Shown: piece by piece, positions 8,860-17,942 of the stretch
Layout: every line of letters begins with the position of its first letter
Position numbering within the stretch: the stretch's first letter is position 1
Source of the DNA: DATFXM01 sp035315885
GTDB taxonomy: Bacteria > Acidobacteriota > Blastocatellia > UBA7656
DNA length: 64,000 nucleotides
Assembly (NCBI GenBank): GCA_035315885.1
Contig: DATFXM010000097.1
Location: 124,001 to 188,000 of the forward strand
Direction: 5' to 3'
The notes under the pieces: generated by a model
The model's database searches: none
The model's input: the letters and a program-made list of their open reading frames with translations, nothing else
What the model was told of the DNA's origin: nothing
Position numbers and translations under genes: made by a program

Positions 8860-9630
8860 TCAGATCGAAACCTCTAGTCCATCGCGGGCGACAAGCACAT
8901 CGCCCTTGTAGTGTTGGCCAACTTCAGCCTTGAGTTCGGGCTCATTTACTTCGAAATAGAAATGGGTCAGCAGCAGCCTCGTGGCTCGTGATTGTGCGGC
9001 CAGGAGCGCGGCCTCCTTAACCGAAAGATGCCGTGCCCCATTTCTTGCCGTCTGGAATGAGCACTCGGACAGCAACAGATTTGTGTTCTGGAAGAAATCT
9101 GCAAGTCCGGCACTGTACTCGGTGTCGCCGGTGTAGCACAGGGAACGGTCGCGAGTCTCGACTCTAACCGCCAGGCTCTCGTCGGTATGAGGGGTCTTGG
9201 CGACTGCAAGCGAAGTATGCGGGCCGATCGCCATGACATCCTCCGGCTCCATGATTTTTGTCTCCAGCGGAAAATCCGGCTTGAACAATCTGCTTCCGAA
9301 GGCGGCCTCAAGCCCGTGAATGACTCTTTCCAGACCTCGTGGCCCGATGAGGGTAAGCGGGCTCGTCCGTTTCGTCTTCATGCCGTGTCTAAAGGCAAAC
9401 ATAAGCGGAGCAAGCTCGCCTATGTGGTCTACATGAAAATGACTGAGAAAGACGTGTGACAAGGTCTCCCAGGGGAGCTTGAAACGCGCGAGGGCGTGAA
9501 CTGCTCCGGCGCCGCAGTCGAACATCACCCTCGCATCTCCAGTGTCTACGAAGTAGCCGGCGGAATTGCGTTCGCCATTCGGAAAGCAAGTGCCGGAGCC
9601 CAAAACGGTGAGAGTGATCGTGTTCGGCAT
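8860..9630 (-). CDS. Metallo-beta-lactamase-fold hydrolase, RNase Z-like
   Basis: Zinc hydrolase of the RNase Z/arylsulfatase branch of the metallo-beta-lactamase fold. Motifs: VLGSGTCFPNGERNSAGY at the N-terminus, SHFHVDHIGEL (HxHxDH metal ligands), CYTGDTEYS, LLSECSF, a conserved HLS and the closing LLTHFYFE. It lacks the long exosite arm of true tRNA 3' RNases, so it is more likely a general phosphodiesterase of the family than RNase Z itself. From the ATG at 9630 it has 256 residues; the frame is open 13 codons further, but the fold begins right after this ATG. Cytosolic. It is divergent from the MFS gene across 293 bases. Confidence 0.82.
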   Translation of the reverse strand: MPNTITLTVLGSGTCFPNGERNSAGYFVDTGDARVMFDCGAGAVHALARFKLPWETLSHVFLSHFHVDHIGELAPLMFAFRHGMKTKRTSPLTLIGPRGLERVIHGLEAAFGSRLFKPDFPLETKIMEPEDVMAIGPHTSLAVAKTPHTDESLAVRVETRDRSLCYTGDTEYSAGLADFFQNTNLLLSECSFQTARNGARHLSVKEAALLAAQSRATRLLLTHFYFEVNEPELKAEVGQHYKGDVLVARDGLEVSI

Positions 9631-9863
9631 CTGTTTCGCGGTTCTCAACCAACAATATTTTACCGTCACGGACGGCGAGTGTCAGCGTTGGTCGAGCAAA
9701 GCGCCTCGGAGTGTCGCATCGTACTCTGCACAAGCATAGCTCCGAAACGCCGGCGATGCCGCTTTCATGACGAGGTGTTCTATGTGATTAGTCAAAACTT
9801 GCAAAAAGTGTGAACCGTTGCGCGGGCTTGCGAAAAAGTGCTGCGTGACTGTTTGCAACCTAT

Positions 9864-9892
9864 TTGACTTCAAATCGCTGGTCTTCTAGCAT
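9864..9892 (+). promoter_or_regulatory. Promoter for the MFS transporter gene
   Basis: TTGACT (9864-9869) and TAGCAT (9887-9892) are separated by 17 bases. Transcription would begin about 9899, giving a leader of about 25 bases. An AAAGGA element near 9898 could serve in translation. Nothing else is evident in the rest of the divergent spacer. Confidence 0.6.
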
Positions 9893-9923
9893 CGGTGAAA
9901 GGACGGACCGGTCGATAATTTAA

Positions 9924-11159
9924 ATGGCGGCTCCCTCGACAGAGCAGACCAGAGTCACCGAAGAAGCCGGTGCCGTGCCGCGCGCCGCTTTAGTGATCGG
10001 CATCCTCTTTTTTATCTTCTTCCTCGGTTCCAGCGACAATCAGATGATCTCGCCGCTGCTTCCGCTGATCGCGCGCGAGTTCGGCATGCCCGAAGGCGCG
10101 GTGGGTCAGCTCATCGGCCCCGCCTACTCGCTGGCGGCAGCCGCTGCAGCGCTGATCATTGGGCCTCTGTCGGATCGGTTCGGAAGAAGGCGCTTCCTGT
10201 TGTACGGCTCGATTTTGTTCGGCGCGTCTCTTACCTCGGTTGCGTTCATCCACAATCCCGTGACGATGGCAGGCGTGAGGCTCTTCACCGGGCTGGCTGC
10301 AGGCACCTTCTCCACCTGCTCAATTGCCTATGTCGGCGACTACTTTCCGTACAAGCGCCGCGGCGTAGCAATGAGTGTGGTGCAAGCCGGTCAATTCGCT
10401 GCCCTGGTGGTTGGGGTGCAAATAGCTAACAACCTCGCTAGCTGGCGCGGCTGGCGGCTGAGCTTCGAAGCTTTTGGGATAATGGCGCTCGCAGCATTCG
10501 TGTTTGTGTTCGCGGCGCTTCCCGACGATAGCCATCACGCGCGAGCCGAGTCGGCCGCAAGGAGCAGATTCGAAAACATCGGTGTTGTGTTTGGAACAAG
10601 CGAGCGAATCGCATCGATTGCCGCCGCGTTCTTTGTCTCCGGTGGATTCTTCGGATTCTTCTTCTATCTCGGCTCGTGGATGCGACAGAGCCTCGCTTTT
10701 GCGACGCGTGACTTCGACGTCACCTTTGCGCTCATCGGAATCGCTCTGCTCCTCGGCGTAGTACTTGCCGGGCCACTTTCCAATCGGGTAGGCGCTCGCG
10801 TATTGTCCATAGTCAGCACAGTAGTGCTGGCCGCCCTGCTGGTTGGCATTCCGAGCCTCGGCCGCAGCGTCCTGCTTTATGCGAGTGTTATGTCGGCTGC
10901 GCTCGCTTTTGCGTTGCGACAGGGCCCGCTGGCGGCCCTTGCCACCGAGCTAGTGCCGAGACACGCTCGTGGAGCTCTCGTAGCCGCCAGAAACTGTGCT
11001 TCGCAAATCGGCATTTCAGCGGCGCTTTACGTGAGCGGCAGTTTGTTCGACAAGTACGGCTATCGTGGAGTAGGAATCTTCAGCGCGGCGATGTCTTTTG
11101 CTGCGGCGGTATGCATCTTTTGGATGAACGAGCCACGGAGCGAGAAGAAAGATGACTGA
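9924..11159 (+). CDS. Major facilitator superfamily transporter
   Basis: Twelve-helix secondary transporter of the inner membrane; substrate unknown. The first helix carries FIFFLGSSDNQMISPLLPL. The MFS loop 2-3 signature appears as GPLSDRFGRRRFLLYGS (about residues 88-105), and helices 4-5 contain a Gly-rich antiporter-like stretch. There is a cytoplasmic loop near residues 195-215 between the two six-helix halves. 411 residues, the usual MFS length. The stop overlaps the start of the following alpha/beta hydrolase by 8 bases, so the two form an operon driven from the promoter at 9864. Confidence 0.9.
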   Translation: MAAPSTEQTRVTEEAGAVPRAALVIGILFFIFFLGSSDNQMISPLLPLIAREFGMPEGAVGQLIGPAYSLAAAAAALIIGPLSDRFGRRRFLLYGSILFGASLTSVAFIHNPVTMAGVRLFTGLAAGTFSTCSIAYVGDYFPYKRRGVAMSVVQAGQFAALVVGVQIANNLASWRGWRLSFEAFGIMALAAFVFVFAALPDDSHHARAESAARSRFENIGVVFGTSERIASIAAAFFVSGGFFGFFFYLGSWMRQSLAFATRDFDVTFALIGIALLLGVVLAGPLSNRVGARVLSIVSTVVLAALLVGIPSLGRSVLLYASVMSAALAFALRQGPLAALATELVPRHARGALVAARNCASQIGISAALYVSGSLFDKYGYRGVGIFSAAMSFAAAVCIFWMNEPRSEKKDD

Positions 11160-12111
11160 CGTCAATGTTGCGGCGCGGAAGAAAACCGGTCGCCGCTGGG
11201 TGCGAGTTCTCAAGCGAATCGCCATCTCGCTGCTGGTCATCCTGATTCTGCTCATCTATGGCGTGTTCCCATTCATGGTAGGCAGATTCGTGACGCGCGC
11301 CGGTACCCGTCCGATGGACCGGAATCTGACGCAAACACCTTCCACCTACGGCGCGGAATATAAAGATGTGCAGTTCGTGGCGAGCGACGGCGTGTCGCTG
11401 AGCGGATGGTTGCTGCCGTCCCGAAGCAAACACGTGACGATCGTCTACTCGCACGGTTTGTTTCGCTCGCGACGCGAGCTGCTTGAACGCGCAGTGGATT
11501 TCTGGAAGCTCGGATATGGAGCGCTGCTGTACGATTCCAGAAATCATGGAGACAGCGGGAAGGCTTTTGTGACGCTGGGCTATACCGAAAGATTCGATGT
11601 CGAGGGAGCGGTGAAGTTCCTGCGGGAGCAGGCGCCAACAGACAAGATCGTCTCTTTCGGGATTTCGATGGGTGCGGCGGCGGCGTTGCTTGCGGCGGCC
11701 GAAACGCCGGAGATCGACGCGGTCATTGCGGACAGTTCGTTCCTTTCTTTTCAAGACACGACCTCTCATCACGTCCGGCTCTTGCGACTGCCGGCGTTTC
11801 CGCTCGCAAATGAGCTGAGATTCTTTATTCAACGCAACGCGGGGTTCGACGGCAGGAGCTTGAATCCTCTCGAAGCGGTTGTGAAACTTGGCGACCGCCC
11901 GGCGATGTTCATATCGGCAGCAAGAGACCGCCGCATGCCTCCTTCAATTGCTGACACTCTCTATCAGACATCGCAGAGTCCGAAGAAGGACCTGCTGGTC
12001 ATCGATGGGCCGCAAGCCGACGTCCACGGACATGCCTATCAGGCCAACTCTCAGCTCTACATCCAGCGCGTGTCGGCGTTCTTAGATTGGGCGATCGACA
12101 GCCGGGCCTAG
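11152..12111 (+). CDS. Membrane-anchored alpha/beta hydrolase
   Basis: Serine hydrolase with an N-terminal membrane anchor (about residues 20-43, AISLLVILILLIYGVFPFMV), so the catalytic domain probably faces the periplasm. The alpha/beta-hydrolase elements are in order: strand and oxyanion region IVYSHGLFRS, the DSRNHGDSG loop, nucleophile elbow GISMGAA, VIADSSF, a candidate acid in FISAARDRR, and the His in VHGHAY near the end. This resembles the BEM46/YqkD-like group; the substrate is unknown. 319 residues. It overlaps the MFS gene by 8 bases (ATGACTGA), with a purine-rich GGAGCGAGAAG site inside that gene. Confidence 0.85.
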   Translation: MTDVNVAARKKTGRRWVRVLKRIAISLLVILILLIYGVFPFMVGRFVTRAGTRPMDRNLTQTPSTYGAEYKDVQFVASDGVSLSGWLLPSRSKHVTIVYSHGLFRSRRELLERAVDFWKLGYGALLYDSRNHGDSGKAFVTLGYTERFDVEGAVKFLREQAPTDKIVSFGISMGAAAALLAAAETPEIDAVIADSSFLSFQDTTSHHVRLLRLPAFPLANELRFFIQRNAGFDGRSLNPLEAVVKLGDRPAMFISAARDRRMPPSIADTLYQTSQSPKKDLLVIDGPQADVHGHAYQANSQLYIQRVSAFLDWAIDSRA

Positions 12112-12186
12112 GGACGGCACAGGCTCTTCTGACCGCCGCGATAACCGACTCGGTTGGTAGCTATTACATCGGACAGCGCAAACGAG

Positions 12187-12229
12187 AAACCCTAAACGCT
12201 AAACCGTGAACCCTAAACCCTAAACCCTC
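12187..12229. repeat. Heptamer repeat R3 (CCCTAAA dialect, one arm)
   Basis: Five or six degenerate CCCTAAA words in tandem (period 7). They resemble a plant telomere repeat by chance of sequence only. No matching G-rich arm is seen nearby. Lies between the hydrolase gene and the promoter of the UPF0182 gene. Confidence 0.8.
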
Positions 12230-12247
12230 CGTACAACTGATTATGTT

Positions 12248-12275
12248 TTGACTTTCCCCTTGCAGCATCTATGAT
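12248..12275 (+). promoter_or_regulatory. Promoter of the UPF0182 gene, predicting a leaderless mRNA
   Basis: TTGACT (12248-12253) and TATGAT (12270-12275) are separated by 16 bases. The ATG at 12284 is only 8 bases past the -10 element, where transcription would normally start, and it has no Shine-Dalgarno. Confidence 0.65.
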
Positions 12276-12283
12276 GTTCCTCA

Positions 12284-15157
12284 ATGAACTCGACCCCTCT
12301 GTTTGAAGAAAAGGTAATCGATTTAAACCGACGTAAACGCCCTCGCTGGCTCATCTTTTTAGTGCTCGCGATCGCAGCGGCAATCTTGTTCGGGTCTCGC
12401 TTGATAGGCATTTATATCGATGCCCTCTGGTTCGGCTCGCTCGGGTATGCCGATGTCTATTGGTACAAATTTCGTCTCGGCGGAATTCTCTTTCTGACCT
12501 TTCTTGTGATTAGTTTCCTGCTGGTGCGCTTGCCGTTTGCATTTCTCAACAGGCTCCTTCCTGAACTTTCCGAACGTCCGTTGTTGAAAGTTGCGTCCGT
12601 CGAAGACCTGCGCGAGGTAAACGTGCTTCCGGTGCTTTACAGGCCCGGAGTCTGGATATTGTCCGCGCTCGCGGGATTGATCTCAGCCGTAAGCATGAGC
12701 CAGGAATGGCCTGCCTTCGCTCTTTACCTCAACTCGCAGCCGGCTGGATCGGCGGACCCGATCTTCGGGCTTGACGCGAGTTTCTACCTGTTTGAGCTGC
12801 CCGTTCTGGCGTCGGTAGTCGATTGGTTTCAGACTCTCACAGTGATCATTCTGATAGGAGTGTCAGTAGCGGCGGGCTACGTATGGTACCTCGACCGGAT
12901 GCGCGGGATTCTGAACAACGACACCCGACGGCGCGTCGTTTCCGCCATCAGCGGGGCTGGAGCACTGTTCGCGGCGTCACTCGCCGCCTCGACTTTTCTG
13001 GACAGATACGACCTGTTGCAGGAAAGACATGAGCTGTTCAGCGGGATGAGTTATACGGATGCGAAACTTCGACTACCGGCGTTGAATGTCGTCGTGTTCG
13101 CGCTGATCGCCGCTGCGCTCGTGTTGTTGATTAACGCTTTCAGGCTAAGGAGGGCTCGGCTTATTTTGTGGCCGGCCGCGGGCGTCGTAGCTATCTGGCT
13201 GATCGGCGTGGCCATTTTGCCGCAAATCGTTTTCTCGACCACTGTAAAACCGAACGAGCTTGCGAAAGAGGCACCGTTCATCGAGCACAACATTCGGCAG
13301 ACGCGAGAGGCATTCGGTCTGAGCGGCTTTGAAGAGCGACAGTCTTATCAACCATCGGCGAACCTCAGCGCCGCTCAGCTTGAGGCGAGTCGCGACACGA
13401 TTGACAACGTGAGGCTTTGGGATCGGCGCGCCCTCAAAGAAACGCTGAGTCAGATCCAGGAGATCCGCACTTATTACGAGTTCAACATTCCCGACGTCGA
13501 TCGTTACAGGATCAACGGCAGGCTCAAAGAGGTCATGCTGGCAGCGCGTGAGATGAACGTAGACCAGTTGCCGGATCAGTCACGCAACTGGATCAATCAG
13601 CATCTGATCTACACTCACGGCTACGGCGTGACGATGAACACCGTCAACCAGTTTACTAGCGAAGGTCAGCCCAACCTTGTCCTTCGTGACATGCCGGTGC
13701 GCAGCAGCGCTCCCGAGATCAAAGTTGAGCGGCCGGAAATCTATTTCGGCGAATCGACCAAGTCGCACGTCTACGTGAAGACAAGATCTCAGTCGCAGAC
13801 GCAGCCGGAATTCAACTACCCCGCGCCCGACAATACTGACTCCTACACTACGTATGACGGCGAAGCGGGAATACCGGTTGGCGGCATTATGCGAAGGCTC
13901 GCTTTAAGCATTTATCTGGGCGACGGCGCCAACCTTCTGCTGTCCGACTACATCGACCGAAACAGCCTCGTGCTGATGCGCAGAGAGGTCACAGGCAGGG
14001 TGGGTGAGATTGCGCCGTTCCTGCTTTTTGAGAATGACCCGTACATCATCGTCGGTCGGGACGGCCACCTGTACTGGATGCTCGATGGATTTACTACTTC
14101 TTCGCGCTATCCTTACTCCACACCGGAACGAGTCTCGGGCCGCGAGATCAACTACATCCGCAACTCAGTGAAAGCGATTGTCAACGCGTATAACGGCGAA
14201 GTCACGTTCTACGTTTTCGATCCTGAGGATCCGATCATCAACGCGTACCAGCATATCTTTCCACGGCTGTTTCATGCCGCGGATGAAATGCCTGCCGATC
14301 TTCGCGAGCACGTTCGGTACCCAAGTTTGCTCTTGAATACACAGGCGCGAGTCTACACCCTGTACCACATGCAGAACGTGTCCACGTTCTACAGTCACGA
14401 AGATCTCTGGGCCATCGCGACCGGCGAGCAGGGGCAACAAGAGGAAGCGCCTCCGATGCAACCGTACCACGTGCTGATGCAGTTGCCGGGTGAGAAGAAC
14501 TCTCAACTCGAGTTCGCCAACATTCTTCCGTTTACGCCGTCGGGACCGGGAAAAGCCAACATGATCGGCTGGATCGCCGGACGCAGCGACGGAGCCCTGT
14601 ACGGGAAGACTCTCGTCTATACGTTTCCAAAGAATGTTTTGGTCAACGGCCCCGCCCAGATTCGCGCGCGAGTCAATCAGGACCCGCAGATCTCGGCGCA
14701 GATGACTCTCTGGAGTCAGAAAGGCTCCGAGTTGCTCAGAGGTAATCTGCTGGTTATTCCGCTCGCTGATTCGCTCTTGTACGTCGAACCTTTTTATTTG
14801 AAATCCCAGGGGACCTCTTCAAGCATCCCCGAACTCCGGCAGGTAATAGCTGCGACTCAGGATCGGCTTGAGGCAGGCAAGACATTCGACGAGGCTCTGA
14901 ACAAGCTGTTCCCGGATTACGCGGGCGCGATTGCTGCGAGCAATGCTGCGCCCAAACAAGGGGAGGCGTCGAAACCTGCTGCGCCCGAGAAGCAGCCAAC
15001 GGTGTCAGAAGTAAAACCAGCAACAGGCGAAGCCGACACTCTTAAACAGGCGCGACAATTGCTCTCGGATTATCGACGTCTCACCTCAGAAGGGAAGTAC
15101 CGCGAAGCAGGTGCGAAGCTCGATGAGCTGAACCAACTCCTGGAAGGGAAGAGGTAG
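12284..15157 (+). CDS. UPF0182 (COG1615) family integral membrane protein
   Basis: Large conserved membrane protein of unknown function. The N-terminal third (about residues 15-330) holds about seven hydrophobic helices, starting with WLIFLVLAIAAAILFGSRLIG. The remaining two thirds form a soluble, probably extracytoplasmic domain with family-typical segments such as QSYQPSANL-like and VHYMNGDV-type motifs (here YTHGYGVTMNTVNQFTSEG and EIYFGES). The last 90 residues contain a Pro/Lys/Ala-rich linker and a short Lys/Glu helix (ARQLLSDYRRLTSEGKYREA), common at the C-terminus of UPF0182 proteins. At 957 residues it is of normal length. No Shine-Dalgarno precedes the ATG. Monocistronic. Confidence 0.88.
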   Translation: MNSTPLFEEKVIDLNRRKRPRWLIFLVLAIAAAILFGSRLIGIYIDALWFGSLGYADVYWYKFRLGGILFLTFLVISFLLVRLPFAFLNRLLPELSERPLLKVASVEDLREVNVLPVLYRPGVWILSALAGLISAVSMSQEWPAFALYLNSQPAGSADPIFGLDASFYLFELPVLASVVDWFQTLTVIILIGVSVAAGYVWYLDRMRGILNNDTRRRVVSAISGAGALFAASLAASTFLDRYDLLQERHELFSGMSYTDAKLRLPALNVVVFALIAAALVLLINAFRLRRARLILWPAAGVVAIWLIGVAILPQIVFSTTVKPNELAKEAPFIEHNIRQTREAFGLSGFEERQSYQPSANLSAAQLEASRDTIDNVRLWDRRALKETLSQIQEIRTYYEFNIPDVDRYRINGRLKEVMLAAREMNVDQLPDQSRNWINQHLIYTHGYGVTMNTVNQFTSEGQPNLVLRDMPVRSSAPEIKVERPEIYFGESTKSHVYVKTRSQSQTQPEFNYPAPDNTDSYTTYDGEAGIPVGGIMRRLALSIYLGDGANLLLSDYIDRNSLVLMRREVTGRVGEIAPFLLFENDPYIIVGRDGHLYWMLDGFTTSSRYPYSTPERVSGREINYIRNSVKAIVNAYNGEVTFYVFDPEDPIINAYQHIFPRLFHAADEMPADLREHVRYPSLLLNTQARVYTLYHMQNVSTFYSHEDLWAIATGEQGQQEEAPPMQPYHVLMQLPGEKNSQLEFANILPFTPSGPGKANMIGWIAGRSDGALYGKTLVYTFPKNVLVNGPAQIRARVNQDPQISAQMTLWSQKGSELLRGNLLVIPLADSLLYVEPFYLKSQGTSSSIPELRQVIAATQDRLEAGKTFDEALNKLFPDYAGAIAASNAAPKQGEASKPAAPEKQPTVSEVKPATGEADTLKQARQLLSDYRRLTSEGKYREAGAKLDELNQLLEGKR

Positions 15158-15233
15158 CTCAGGATCTCCGTGCCTATGTTGAGCTTCGTCCTCAATCTCA
15201 AAACAGCTATCTATTTGCTGACGCCCCTGCAAG

Positions 15234-17120
15234 TCATACGTACCTTACAGCTTCACGTTTTGAGAAAGGCCCGCACGGCGTTGGGATCGCGCTTAAGGAC
15301 CCGGCGCTTGGGGCATGGCCGGGATTGTTGAAGATCTGGCTGCGAACTCGCGGCTTTGTAACGCGGTAGACTATTGCTTCGGCCGACTTCATCGGTATCG
15401 GATACCTGGCGACCGGCTCCAGCCCGGCCTCACCATTCTTTACAAGTAGCTCGAACTGCCGCTCGATGGGCGCGACCCAATCCGCCTGATCCAGCCCAGT
15501 TCGTGCCAGTACGTAGTCGCATTCGGCGATTTGATCGAGCGATCCGTCAACTACGAGCCATTGAATTCTGATCAGCGGGTCTCGCGTCCGCCCTCCCGCC
15601 ATCAACCTCGAGTAGAGCGCTACGTTCGAAGGGTTTAAGTAGGGCAGATTGACGACCACTCCCAGCGTTGGCGTTTGATCCTGACTGCTTCCATCTGCGG
15701 ATAAGTTTGCCGGAGATGCCCCATCACGAGGGCTTGTGGCTCTGCCTTTGTCTGAAGGCGTTGCTTGTCCCAGCTCTTTCTCTGAACCAAGACGGATGAC
15801 CGTGCGGACAATATCCGGAACGTGCCAGTCATTAGGAAGCGGCCGGTGATCGAACCCGTAGTAGTTTCTGGCCAGAACCATCCACTGATACCGCGGAGTG
15901 TTGATATAAGTGCCCATACCTTCCGCCGGCCATTGAGCGTTGACGAAACTGATCAAGGACCAGAAAGCTATACCGATTGCAGAGATCACTCCGGCGGCTC
16001 GAAATTGCTTTCGCCGGTGAATCAGAAGCGGCTTCAGCCACTGGACCCCGATTATTGCAGCGGCTGGCACGATGGGCACCGTGTATCGAACGTCCTTGTT
16101 GGCTACCAGGGCAAACATGACCAGCCCGCTCAGCAGCCACAAACACAGCATCAAGCTCTTGTGGCGGTTCTTAAGTCCGGAGTAGACAAGTCCAATCACC
16201 ATCAGGATGGCAAACGGCAGTTGCAGTTGAAAGCTGAGCAGCGCGTGTACACAAAAGAAGTTGGAATCGTAACTGAAAAGAGGAGCCTCGTTCTCGTCGA
16301 TCGCTGCCCGCTGATTCTCACGATAGATCGCGATCACGTCATGAAAATGCGGCCAGTACCAGACTGCCGCTACCGCTACGAGCACTGCGCAGGCCAGGAT
16401 CAGGTTGAATATCGCGCGTCGGTCGCGCGAGTACAACGTCCTGAGCGCGATGTAGATACCGGGAAGAACGAAGAAGAATGCATACGTCTGCTTTATGAGC
16501 ATCCCGAGGCCGGCCGCCAATCCAAATTGTATGGCCCGCCTCGTGGAGCGAAAGTCTCCGGCCCGCAATAGAAATGCAAAAGACGCGGCTACCGCAGCGG
16601 TAAGGGGAAAATCGAGGAACGCATCGTGGACCAGCCACGCACTGAAATGGGAACACGCGGCGATCATCGCTGCGAGCAGACCCAACAAACCAGCCGTTCC
16701 GCCGGTCATCGCTCCGACTTCTGGAGCAGCTTCTTCTGGCGCCTCCGCAGGCTCGGGAGCCGCTGACACCTTACCCGAGATCCAGCTCACAGACAGCAAC
16801 AATACTGCGAGTGAAATCAAGTTCACTGCGGTGCCGCTCAAGCGGGAGGCGCCGAACGCCAGCATCAAAACGGCGGTAACAAGGTGGACAAGCGGCGCAT
16901 AAAAATGCGGGGCCGAGAAAAAGTCATGAAGCAATTCTTTGGCGTCCAGCCGCCCGATCAAACGGGCGTAGTCGTAAGCGTACCGCATGTGATCGGAGGG
17001 ATCCCATGGCGGAGGCGTCTTGTCGCGAAGGGTCCACGCGACGGTAGAAGCACAGAGAAGGGCAAAAACACAGGTAAGGACCAGCAGGTAGCGTTTTGCT
17101 CTCAGCCAGTCTCTAGTCAC
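15234..17120 (-). CDS. GT39/ArnT-like membrane glycosyltransferase
   Basis: Polytopic glycosyltransferase of the GT-C fold that moves a sugar from a polyprenyl-phosphate donor to an extracytoplasmic acceptor. It opens with a basic tail and a hydrophobic helix (YLLVLTCVFALLCASTVAW). The first periplasmic loop carries the acidic pair expected for catalysis in this fold (WDPSDH, about residues 39-44). About ten further hydrophobic segments follow to residue about 400, then a soluble C-terminal region (GVVVNLPYLNPSNVALYSR onward). 628 residues with a GTG start at 17120 and no Shine-Dalgarno. The substrate is not predictable; no cell-envelope sugar genes are adjacent. Confidence 0.8.
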   Translation of the reverse strand: MTRDWLRAKRYLLVLTCVFALLCASTVAWTLRDKTPPPWDPSDHMRYAYDYARLIGRLDAKELLHDFFSAPHFYAPLVHLVTAVLMLAFGASRLSGTAVNLISLAVLLLSVSWISGKVSAAPEPAEAPEEAAPEVGAMTGGTAGLLGLLAAMIAACSHFSAWLVHDAFLDFPLTAAVAASFAFLLRAGDFRSTRRAIQFGLAAGLGMLIKQTYAFFFVLPGIYIALRTLYSRDRRAIFNLILACAVLVAVAAVWYWPHFHDVIAIYRENQRAAIDENEAPLFSYDSNFFCVHALLSFQLQLPFAILMVIGLVYSGLKNRHKSLMLCLWLLSGLVMFALVANKDVRYTVPIVPAAAIIGVQWLKPLLIHRRKQFRAAGVISAIGIAFWSLISFVNAQWPAEGMGTYINTPRYQWMVLARNYYGFDHRPLPNDWHVPDIVRTVIRLGSEKELGQATPSDKGRATSPRDGASPANLSADGSSQDQTPTLGVVVNLPYLNPSNVALYSRLMAGGRTRDPLIRIQWLVVDGSLDQIAECDYVLARTGLDQADWVAPIERQFELLVKNGEAGLEPVARYPIPMKSAEAIVYRVTKPRVRSQIFNNPGHAPSAGSLSAIPTPCGPFSKREAVRYV

Positions 17121-17128
17121 TGCGGGCG

Positions 17129-17158
17129 ATTATTGTCAAACGACAAACAAACGGTCAA
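17129..17158 (-). promoter_or_regulatory. Promoter of the GT39-like gene, predicting a leaderless mRNA
   Basis: On the minus strand TTGACC (17153-17158) and AATAAT (17129-17134) are 18 bases apart. The GTG start is 8 bases past the -10 element and there is no Shine-Dalgarno. Confidence 0.5.
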
Positions 17159-17161
17159 GCG

Positions 17162-17509
17162 TCAGACTGCGGCAACCGCATCGCTTAACGACTCGACGGT
17201 TATCGCGAAATGGGAGGCGTTCCACACCGTCCGCCCTTTTCTGATGAGAATCGCCTGCGGCGATTGATGCTCGAGCCTAAGCCTGGACGCAATCTCGTTC
17301 GAAACATCTCTCGCTTCCTGAACCGTCACGAGGTTGTAGCTGACGTTTGAATCCGCCTGCTCGAGGAAAGACAGGAACTGAGAATACGCTTTCGTGCTTA
17401 TCGGACACGAGTTGCTGTGCTTGAAAATCAACACCGGACGCCGATCGGATTCGTCGAGCGCCCGAGCGAGATCCTCGATATCGTTGAGTTCGTTGAGTTG
17501 TGCCGCCAC
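17162..17509 (-). CDS. ytxJ: YtxJ-type bacillithiol-system redox protein
   Basis: Small thioredoxin-fold protein of the YtxJ (DUF2847) family, which in Bacillus is linked to bacillithiol redox. 115 residues. The active-site region FKHSNSCPISTKAYSQF (about 29-45) has a single cysteine (C35) followed by Pro-Ile-Ser, a monothiol arrangement. The thioredoxin-fold cis-Pro region HQSPQAILIRKG and the final alpha helix (TVESLSDAVAAV) are present. The start is a GTG at 17509 without a clear ribosome site. It is last in a group of three minus-strand genes. If bacillithiol is present, the bsh genes must be elsewhere in the genome. Confidence 0.85.
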   Translation of the reverse strand: MAAQLNELNDIEDLARALDESDRRPVLIFKHSNSCPISTKAYSQFLSFLEQADSNVSYNLVTVQEARDVSNEIASRLRLEHQSPQAILIRKGRTVWNASHFAITVESLSDAVAAV

Positions 17510-17540
17510 AGCACAAAGGTAGCGAGAGAGCAGCGCCTTA

Positions 17541-17942
17541 TCAAGCTCCAGACTCGTCGTCGGGCACTTCGGCAGGTTGTTTGGTCCAAAACCTCAGCGG
17601 CAATCCAAGCAGCGAATAGCGCTCTCTCAACGCATCGACATGTCCTGCATACTCGGCCTTTCTTATCTCGCCTTCGAGCATGCGCCGGCGCAGGTCCCGA
17701 ATCTCAAAGCGATACAGATCGCTGAGGAACTCGTGCACCAGTTCGGGAGCCGTCTCTGCGGTCGGTCGTATCCCGTGACGAGCTAGCGCCTCGAGTACAC
17801 TCTCGCGATAATTGAAGGCCATTTGTTGAAGTAACCAACCGCGATTAGAAAAAATCAAGTCGTAGACTTTGCGAGGGTCGAGCGAGCACCTGTTGTGCTG
17901 ATCTACGATTGAAAACGCTGACGCGCGAAGCGGCTTGTACAA
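17541..17942 (-). CDS. Conserved-looking small protein of unknown function
   Basis: Not recognised. 133 residues with a TTG start directly abutting the TAG of the upstream gene (17943-17945), which suggests coupling. Two predicted helices are rich in Arg/Glu (LYRFEIRDLRRRMLEGEIRKAEYAGHVDALRERYSLL, described by its ends only near 90-125). There are no membrane segments; the single Cys near residue 19 (HNRCSLDP) is not a motif. The region KVYDLIFSNRGWLLQQMAFNYRE (about 25-47) reads as an amphipathic helix pair. An ATG at the MAFNY segment is a possible later start. Context suggests co-expression with YtxJ, nothing more. Confidence 0.6.
   Translation of the reverse strand: MYKPLRASAFSIVDQHNRCSLDPRKVYDLIFSNRGWLLQQMAFNYRESVLEALARHGIRPTAETAPELVHEFLSDLYRFEIRDLRRRMLEGEIRKAEYAGHVDALRERYSLLGLPLRFWTKQPAEVPDDESGA

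Noticed and set aside
12187..12229. Telomere-like CCCTAAA array
   Set aside because: As a eukaryotic contaminant or telomere this fails: it is short, degenerate and embedded between bacterial genes; it is one dialect of the heptamer family.
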